NCBI GenBank assembly: GCA_023391905.1
Contig: JAEWAD010000297.1
Span: 1-11,710, forward strand
DNA length: 11,710 nt
Origin: Pseudomonadota bacterium
GTDB taxonomy: Bacteria > Pseudomonadota > Alphaproteobacteria > Rhizobiales > Kaistiaceae
Direction of reading: 5' to 3'
Shown here in pieces: positions 7,394 through 11,710 of this stretch. Made by a program: the position numbers and the translations under genes. Numbering within the stretch: position 1 is the stretch's first letter; the number at the start of each line of letters is the position of its first letter. The notes beneath the pieces were generated by a model. It searched no databases. It was not told the DNA's origin and saw only the letters and a program-made list of their open reading frames with translations.

Positions 7394-7486
7394 GGCGGGC
7401 TCCGTTTTCTTGACCCGCATGGCGGGCGGACACCTCGCATTTCAGCCTTATTGATGCCCGGCGCAAGAATGCACAATTTGGGCCCA

Positions 7487-7506
7487 TAGTGACCGTTTGG
7501 ATACTA
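7487..7506. promoter_or_regulatory. Candidate HxlR operator palindrome
   Basis: TAGTGACC, spacer GTTT, then GGATACTA form a 20-bp imperfect palindrome with 6 of 8 positions paired. The pattern AGT...ACC-N4-GG...ACT resembles sites reported for HxlR/YodB-type regulators. It ends 13 nt before the regulator's ATG and lies about 94 nt upstream of the divergent dehydrogenase start. It could therefore serve autorepression and, if the leftward promoter reaches it, control of the dehydrogenase. No clear -35/-10 pair is visible in the gap; TTGATG (7451-7456) with CAATTT 17 nt on is a weak candidate. Confidence 0.5.
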
Positions 7507-7519
7507 ATGGGGGAAAGCC

Positions 7520-7870
7520 ATGGGCTCGGACACGCCGGCGAATTACGAGAAATGCGCGGTCGAGACGACGCTGGAGCTGATCGACGGCAAGTGGAAGGGC
7601 GTGGTGCTGTTCCATCTGCTCGACGCCACGCTGCGCTTCAATGAGCTGCGCCGTCGCGCGCCCGGCGCCACCCAGCGCGTGCTGACCAAGCAATTGCGCG
7701 AGCTCGAGGCCGACGGGCTGGTCATCCGCACCGTCTATGCCGAGGTGCCGCCGCGCGTGGAATATCGCCTGTCGCCGCTGGGCGAGACGCTCCGGCCGAT
7801 CATCGTGGCGCTGAAAAGCTGGGGCACGGCCTACAAGGAGCGCCAGGTCGGCGAGCGCGCGGCGGCCTGA
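7520..7870 (+). CDS. HxlR-family winged-helix transcriptional regulator
   Basis: A 116-residue DNA-binding protein of the MarR-like HxlR family, which acts as a homodimer and often senses quinones, aldehydes or disulfide stress. The conserved start CAVETTLELIDGKWKGVVLFHLL (from C12), the recognition helix region FNELRRRAPGATQRVLTKQL and the wing RTVYAEVPPRVEYRLSPLGE are diagnostic. The single cysteine C12 sits where YodB/HypR-type members carry their redox-reactive cysteine, so thiol-based sensing is plausible but not shown. The start is supported by the purine-rich GGGGGAAAG just before the ATG. It is divergent from the reductase gene, a typical regulator-target pair. A hairpin follows 17 nt after the stop. 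The family is certain; the inducer is unknown. Confidence 0.92.
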   Translation: MGSDTPANYEKCAVETTLELIDGKWKGVVLFHLLDATLRFNELRRRAPGATQRVLTKQLRELEADGLVIRTVYAEVPPRVEYRLSPLGETLRPIIVALKSWGTAYKERQVGERAAA

Positions 7871-7887
7871 GCTCCGGCCTGGATGCG

Positions 7888-7921
7888 GGGTGACGAGCGC
7901 CCTGGAGGCTTCGCGTCACCC
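7888..7921. terminator. Hairpin after the HxlR gene, possible terminator
   Basis: GGGTGACG (7888-7895) and CGTCACCC (7914-7921) form a perfect 8-bp stem. The 18-nt inner part can pair further through GCC and GGC around CTGGA. It begins 17 nt after the HxlR stop. No T tract follows, so termination is inferred from place and structure only; it could equally be a REP-like element. Confidence 0.4.
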
Positions 7922-7945
7922 TCCCGCAGCCATCCCATTCTCCGA

Positions 7946-8037
7946 CGTCATCCCGGGCGGAGACCCGGGATCCATTCAGCCGAGGCGTCGGGAAACGATC
8001 CTGGGCAGGATGGATCCCCGCCTTCGCGGGGATGACG
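7946..8037. repeat. 92-bp composite palindromic (REP-like) element in a convergent gap
   Basis: Two hairpins face each other. The first is ATCCCGGG (7950-7957) with CCCGGGAT (7964-7971). The second is ATCCCCGC (8014-8021) with GCGGGGAT (8026-8033) around the tetraloop CTTC. The whole is also an inverted repeat at larger scale: CGTCATCCC (7946-7954) pairs with GGGATGACG (8029-8037), and GGATCCAT (7968-7975) with ATGGATCC (8010-8017). It lies between the 3' ends of the HxlR and hemerythrin genes. This double-hairpin design is typical of bacterial interspersed palindromes; copy number in the genome cannot be seen here. The rest of 7871-8099 shows no gene. Confidence 0.8.
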
Positions 8038-8099
8038 GCGCATGGGTAGTGAACGGCTGGTGTCAGGGCTGGGAAGACAAGCCCCCGCCCCTACCGCCC

Positions 8100-8804
8100 T
8101 CACGCCGCGACGGCGAGCGCGCGTTCCAGCTTGTGCCAGTCGGCGGGATCGAGCACCGGCTTGACGCCCATGTCGACGATCGCCGCGAAGACCGGCACCG
8201 GCATCGCCGCCTTCATGCCGCCCAGCATGCCGAGCCGCTCGGCCGGGTTCATCGCCGGGATCATGATGCGGATGAACTCCATCATCATGTCGGGATCGAC
8301 CGAGCCGACGATGTTGCCCTCGATGGTGGCGAGCTCGGCATCGCTGAACAGCCGGTGCAGCAGCGACAGCGTCTCCGTCTCTTCCTCGATCATGTGCTCG
8401 AAATCATGCGCCAGGAAGGCCGTGTAGCGCAGATAGAGCGCCCGCAGCAGCGGCGAGCGCGCGGCCGGCGCCGTCGCCTCGATCCGGGCGAGCATCGCCT
8501 CGATCGCCTGGAACTCGCGCTCGTGTTCGTCATGGTCATCCGCCAGCCGGGACGACGAACCGACGCTGCGCTTCTCGATCTCGGTGTGGATGTAGGTGTT
8601 CTCGTGGGCGAGGTGCTTGCGGCCCAGCGAGATCATCAGCCGCATGTCCCGGATCAGCTGCGCGACGTCGTCGGCGCTCAGCGCGTCGATCGCGCCGAGA
8701 CGGGTCATCAATTGCCCCTGCGCGCGCCGCAGGCCCTTGTGGATCGATGCATAGAGATTGTAGCGCGTCTCATCGACGTAAACGGCTGTGTGGGCAGTCA
8801 TCAT
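8100..8804 (-). CDS. Hemerythrin HHE domain protein
   Basis: A predicted cytosolic di-iron protein of 234 residues. The N-terminal four-helix bundle (about 12-150) shows the hemerythrin ligand pattern: H22 in SIHKGL, H64 and H67-E68 in RKHLAHEN, H91 and H94 in DDHDEHE, and H133, H137 and E141 in LAHDFEHMIEEE. The remaining helical region (about 150-234), with MPVPVFAAIVDMG, resembles the extension seen in larger bacterial HHE proteins, which bind O2 or handle NO and iron. The exact role cannot be set from sequence. An AGGAG sequence precedes an ATGATG start pair; spacing slightly favours the second ATG (8801), a difference of one residue. A CRP/FNR-like palindrome lies about 56-71 nt upstream of the start. 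It converges with the HxlR gene. Confidence 0.85.
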   Translation of the reverse strand: MMTAHTAVYVDETRYNLYASIHKGLRRAQGQLMTRLGAIDALSADDVAQLIRDMRLMISLGRKHLAHENTYIHTEIEKRSVGSSSRLADDHDEHEREFQAIEAMLARIEATAPAARSPLLRALYLRYTAFLAHDFEHMIEEETETLSLLHRLFSDAELATIEGNIVGSVDPDMMMEFIRIMIPAMNPAERLGMLGGMKAAMPVPVFAAIVDMGVKPVLDPADWHKLERALAVAA

Positions 8805-8859
8805 TGTCTCCTCGAAACCCCAAGAGGGACGGCGGATACAACATGACGTTAGGGCAGGC

Positions 8860-8875
8860 TGTGACGCAAGTCATA
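8860..8875. promoter_or_regulatory. CRP/FNR-family-like palindrome upstream of the hemerythrin gene
   Basis: TGTGA-CGCAAG-TCATA matches the CRP-type consensus TGTGA-N6-TCACA at 9 of 10 positions and includes a perfect inner repeat TGAC-GCAA-GTCA. It lies 56-71 nt upstream of the hemerythrin start, within reach of a promoter. The 121-bp gap 8805-8925 holds nothing else clear. Which Crp/Fnr-family protein would bind, if any, cannot be read from the sequence. Confidence 0.4.
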
Positions 8876-8925
8876 GGCGCGGGTCCAAGCCGGAGCGCCA
8901 GGGCCGCTCCCGATGGGGCGCGGAA

Positions 8926-9858
8926 CTAGGGCGCGTAGGAGAGCGGGATGCTGGCCGGCGGCGTGTAGGGGCCGGAGGGCGGCACGGCCGGCGCCTGGCC
9001 GGAGAGGACACGGTCGCCCGGATGCGCGCTCTGGCTATCGGGCTGGCCGAGATTGTCGTCCCAGCGATAGGTGAAGGTCCGCTGCTGCATGCTTTCCGGC
9101 CCGGGCGCCTGGGGCGCCTGCGGCAGCGTGGCCATCGGCATGTTGGCATAGGGATCGAGCGGCGTCGGCGGCGGCATGTCGAGCTTCGGCCGGCAGTAGT
9201 GCGAGCCGCCCTTCTTGCCGTGCCGGGCGAGGTCGATGTGGATGTGGTCCTCGTGCAGGCGGTTCGAGCCCGGTCCCAGCACGGTGGTGAAATAGGTGCA
9301 GGCGGTGATCAGCGTCTCGCGCAGGAAGGCCTGCGTCGCCGGATCGCCGCGGCGCCAGTCGTTCTTGACCCGGATGGTGCGGCCATCGGCGAGCCGGAAG
9401 CCGGCAACGTCGAAGGCATTGGCATAGGCGTGCTCGGACATCTTGGCGCGGTGCTGGTTGTTGCGGGTCCGGCAGGCATAGGTACCCATGGTCAGGACCT
9501 CGGTGACCGGCATGCCGAAGCGCGCCTGCGCGGCGGGCTGCACGCCCTCGCGCACCCAGCGCTCCATCGCCTGGGTCATCATGCAGCCGAGCAGCACGTC
9601 GCCGCCCGTCACCGCGACGATGCCCTGCGCGAAGGCGTTGACCTTCAGCGGCTTCTCGATGCCGCAGGTGCCCTTGCCTTCCACTTCCTTGGCGGGTCGC
9701 TGGAAATAGGAGGGAACGACGAGCTTTTGCGCGAAACAGGCTCGCTCCGTCGCATCTCGCCAGGTCTCCCTTTCTTCCCCAAGGAAGTTCAGGGCGCACC
9801 CGGCGAGCGAGACGAGAGCGAGCACAGACGCGGTACGCAACGCTACGCAACAGAACAT
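8926..9858 (-). CDS. Extensin-like family lipoprotein, probable peptidoglycan peptidase
   Basis: A 310-residue envelope protein with a lipobox, LAGC, placing the lipidated cysteine at C21 after a short hydrophobic signal. Residues about 38-225 match the extensin-like C-terminal domain common in alphaproteobacteria. H143 and D150 in SEHAYANAFD and H205/H207 in HEDHIHID reproduce the metal-site layout of M15/LAS-type peptidases, so cleavage of peptidoglycan peptides is likely but substrate and bond are unknown. Cysteines at 41, 65, 92, 129, 187 and 222 could form disulfides in the periplasm. Residues 228-310 are rich in Pro and Gln and look disordered. The family name derives from plant extensin similarity and does not mean a plant-like function. 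The start gives the signal directly; no strong ribosome site is seen. The gene is 102 bp downstream of the decarboxylase in the same direction. Confidence 0.85.
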   Translation of the reverse strand: MFCCVALRTASVLALVSLAGCALNFLGEERETWRDATERACFAQKLVVPSYFQRPAKEVEGKGTCGIEKPLKVNAFAQGIVAVTGGDVLLGCMMTQAMERWVREGVQPAAQARFGMPVTEVLTMGTYACRTRNNQHRAKMSEHAYANAFDVAGFRLADGRTIRVKNDWRRGDPATQAFLRETLITACTYFTTVLGPGSNRLHEDHIHIDLARHGKKGGSHYCRPKLDMPPPTPLDPYANMPMATLPQAPQAPGPESMQQRTFTYRWDDNLGQPDSQSAHPGDRVLSGQAPAVPPSGPYTPPASIPLSYAP

Positions 9859-9960
9859 GCTGCGAGCATGCGCCCGAAGCTCTTAAGGAAAGGTCAACCA
9901 TGATTTCGCGGGGACGTTGTGGCCGCCGGCGAGGCGTCGCAACGGTTGCCTTACGATCCC

Positions 9961-11181
9961 CTACTCGCCCATCGTCTCCAGCGACGCGAAGCCCTCGACC
10001 GGCCCGGCCGCCTCGAACGGCGTCGTCACCTCGACGAAGGTGTCGGGATAGAAGCCGTTGAACCGCGTCCGGAGCGACAGCGAATAGGCGCCGATATGGC
10101 CGATCTCGATCCAGTCGCCGACGCCGATGTTCTCCGGCAGGTAGAACGGCCGCGACAGGATGTCGACGGAATCGCAGGTCGCGCCGCAGACGCGAAACGG
10201 CACCACCGCATCGCCATTGACGCCGCGCCGGCGCCGCGCCGGATCCGGCAGGTGGCGCGCCGGCAGCGTGATCTTGCCGGTCCAGGAATCGGAGAGCGAC
10301 GACCAGATGCCGTCATTGATGTAGAGCCGCCTTCCCTTCTTCAGAAGCACGCGGACGACGACGGAAAGGCAGCGCGCCACGATCACCCGGCCGGGCTCCG
10401 CCACCAGCGGCAGGTCGCCGAAACCCCATTCCTCGGCCTCGCGGACGATGTTGGCGACCAGCGCCCCGGTTTCCGGGCGCACGACTGGCTTGCGCTTGGG
10501 GTCGCCGCCATAGGCCGCGGGAAAGCCGCCGCCAATGTCGAGCGCCGCCAGCTCCGCATCGGCCCGCGAGCGCACCCAGGCGGCCGAGGCGAGCGCGCGC
10601 TCATAGGTGCCGGTGTCCTCGACCTGGCTGCCGACATGGAAGCAGAGGCCGACCTTGAAGCCGAGCGCGGCGATCCGCTCCACCAGCTCCACGGCATGGC
10701 CGGGCGCCGCGCCGAACTTCTTGGAGAGCTCGTAGGCGGCATGGCCGCGCGTGGCGAGGCGGACGAACAGCGTGATCTCTTCGGGATCGAGGTCGAGCGC
10801 CCGCACGATGCGCAGGATCTTGGCGATCTCGTCCTCGTGGTCCACGGCGATGACGCGGATGCCATAGGTCTCGAGCGCCAGGCGAATATCGGACTGCGCC
10901 TTGACCGGGTGCATGTACAGCAGCTCGGCATCGGGCGCGACGGCGCGGGCGGCGGCGAACTCCGCCGGCGAGGCGACATCGAAACAGTCGATGCCGGCCT
11001 CGGCGAGGGTCCTGAGCACCAGCGGCTCGCCATTCGTCTTCACGGCATAGGCCATGCGGCCGGGAAAGGCCTCTTTGAACGCCAGCGCGTCGGCCCGGAG
11101 CACCTCGGGCCGAAAGCAGTAGAGCGGCTGGTCCGGACGGAGCTTGTAGGCTGCGTCGCGGGCGGTCTCGAAGCGATCCAT
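9961..11181 (-). CDS. Type III PLP-dependent ornithine/lysine decarboxylase
   Basis: This cytosolic enzyme of 406 residues has the alanine-racemase-fold decarboxylase design and most likely converts ornithine to putrescine, possibly also lysine to cadaverine. Visible signatures in order: K48 in YAVKTN (Schiff-base lysine), D68 in CFDVAS, H182 in FHVGSQ, the phosphate-binding DIGGGFP (215-221), E262 in EPGR, and C336-D337 plus D340 in CDSVD, contributed across the dimer interface. The C-terminal GAYS...FNGF motif is also present. CDSVD, the short length and the YAVKTN N-terminus favour an ODC-like enzyme over diaminopimelate or arginine decarboxylase. Whether it also accepts lysine is not decidable by eye. 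The start at 11181 has AGGA close upstream. No other polyamine gene lies in the window. The gap 11182-11282 contains no clear promoter. Confidence 0.88.
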   Translation of the reverse strand: MDRFETARDAAYKLRPDQPLYCFRPEVLRADALAFKEAFPGRMAYAVKTNGEPLVLRTLAEAGIDCFDVASPAEFAAARAVAPDAELLYMHPVKAQSDIRLALETYGIRVIAVDHEDEIAKILRIVRALDLDPEEITLFVRLATRGHAAYELSKKFGAAPGHAVELVERIAALGFKVGLCFHVGSQVEDTGTYERALASAAWVRSRADAELAALDIGGGFPAAYGGDPKRKPVVRPETGALVANIVREAEEWGFGDLPLVAEPGRVIVARCLSVVVRVLLKKGRRLYINDGIWSSLSDSWTGKITLPARHLPDPARRRRGVNGDAVVPFRVCGATCDSVDILSRPFYLPENIGVGDWIEIGHIGAYSLSLRTRFNGFYPDTFVEVTTPFEAAGPVEGFASLETMGE

Positions 11182-11282
11182 CGTCCTGACCCGTCTGACC
11201 GTGGCGAGGCGAGGCTATCAGCGCCGCGCCATCGCGAAAACCCTGCCGATCCAATGCGAGCGGAGCCGGCCGGTTGCAGACG

Positions 11283-11710
11283 TCAGCCGGTCGGTTCCTG
11301 CGAGACGGGGATGTTGGCGAGGAAGGCGGCGCCGTGCCGGGCCCGCAGGAAGCGCAGCGTGCGGGCGACGTCCTCGGCGGTCAGTGCCTCATAGGCCCGC
11401 ACCAGCGTCTCGACCGTCTCGCTCCCCTGCCCGTGCCGGCGGCCGCGAATGGCGGCGATGGCGGCGAAGGTCTCGACCGAGACACCGGCCGCCTTGCAGA
11501 GCACCGCGAGCGGCATGGTGTCCGGCTTGGCGATCATCCGGCGGACCATGTCGACCGGCAGGCCGGCGAAGGCGGCAAGCAGGCCGGCGACCTCGAGCAT
11601 GCGGGCGCCCGAGGCGACGGTGGCGATGACGGTGGCGACCGGGCTGGAGCCTGAGTCGACGCTGTCCGGCTCCGGCGGCGGGCACGGGGCGGCCGGCAGC
11701 GGAATGATGG
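11283..11710 (-). CDS. DUF2336-type protein, C-terminal part (cut by window edge)
   Basis: The frame is open from the stop at 11283 to the right edge, so the gene starts outside the window; the internal ATG at 11600 is probably not the start. The visible product has a Pro-rich linker (PAAPCPPPEPDS, about 11649-11692). It is followed by an alpha-helical domain: ATVIATVASGARMLEVAGLL, LPVDMVRRMIAKPDTMPLAVLCKAAGVS, VETFAAIAAIRGRR and a final helix TAEDVARTLRFLRAR. This resembles the C-terminal part of alphaproteobacterial DUF2336 proteins, which have no established biochemical role. The assignment rests on recognised style rather than a catalytic motif. It lies 101 bp upstream of the decarboxylase in the same direction; cotranscription is possible but not shown. 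Confidence 0.6.
   Translation of the reverse strand, partial: IIPLPAAPCPPPEPDSVDSGSSPVATVIATVASGARMLEVAGLLAAFAGLPVDMVRRMIAKPDTMPLAVLCKAAGVSVETFAAIAAIRGRRHGQGSETVETLVRAYEALTAEDVARTLRFLRARHGAAFLANIPVSQEPTG

Noticed and set aside
9859..9960. Terminator between the decarboxylase and extensin-like genes
   Set aside because: Only a tiny GCAAC/GTTGC inverted repeat with a one-base loop was found; it cannot fold as a useful hairpin and has no T tract.
9919..11394. Plus-strand open frame (491 codons) across the decarboxylase region
   Set aside because: It overlaps the full decarboxylase with all its catalytic motifs and runs on into the next gene; the composition is typical of an antisense shadow.

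Overview
The window looks like chromosomal DNA of a GC-rich alphaproteobacterium, most likely a Hyphomicrobiales (Rhizobiales) member. This rests on the strong GC bias, with long spurious antisense frames opposite the real genes. It also rests on the gene set (DUF2336-type protein, extensin-like lipoprotein, compact SLT protein, DjlA-like J protein without a membrane anchor) and on GC-rich palindromic repeats. This is an inference from content; there is no rRNA or other marker. No phage, plasmid, transposase, tRNA, rRNA or CRISPR signal was seen.

Layout. 1-1579: two peptidoglycan genes on the minus strand, a small secreted lytic transglycosylase (150-650) and a zinc amidase with a peptidoglycan-binding domain (794-1579). 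1608-2324 (minus): a TerB plus J-domain protein 28 bp upstream of the amidase and probably cotranscribed with it. 2562-6344 (plus): a 1260-residue 5-oxoprolinase (HyuA-HyuB fusion) that dominates the window. 6386-7393 (minus): a quinone-oxidoreductase-like dehydrogenase, divergent from an HxlR-type regulator (7520-7870, plus). 8100-8804 (minus): a hemerythrin-type di-iron protein. 8926-9858 (minus): an extensin-like lipoprotein with an M15-like metal site. 9961-11181 (minus): an alanine-racemase-fold ornithine/lysine decarboxylase. 11283-11710 (minus): the C-terminal part of a DUF2336-type protein whose start lies beyond the right edge.

How the genes relate. These are mostly separate housekeeping or accessory units. 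Three products act on, or probably on, the cell wall (SLT, amidase, extensin-like). The dehydrogenase/HxlR pair is a recognisable electrophile- or redox-responsive module, with a 20-bp imperfect palindrome just upstream of the regulator. The hemerythrin gene has a CRP/FNR-like palindrome upstream. The oxoprolinase returns 5-oxoproline to glutamate.

The most notable observation is a 129-bp composite palindrome (3274-3402) inside the oxoprolinase reading frame. Its ~41-44-nt arms are near-identical inverted copies, and it reads through as about 43 codons without a stop, so it looks like a mobile palindromic repeat domesticated as protein sequence. A related short palindrome sits after the same gene (6349-6375). 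A second, differently built composite palindrome (7946-8037) lies between the HxlR and hemerythrin genes. I found no convincing undescribed defence system or gene cluster. No gene-free stretch exceeds 300 bases; the longest are 2325-2561 and 7871-8099.
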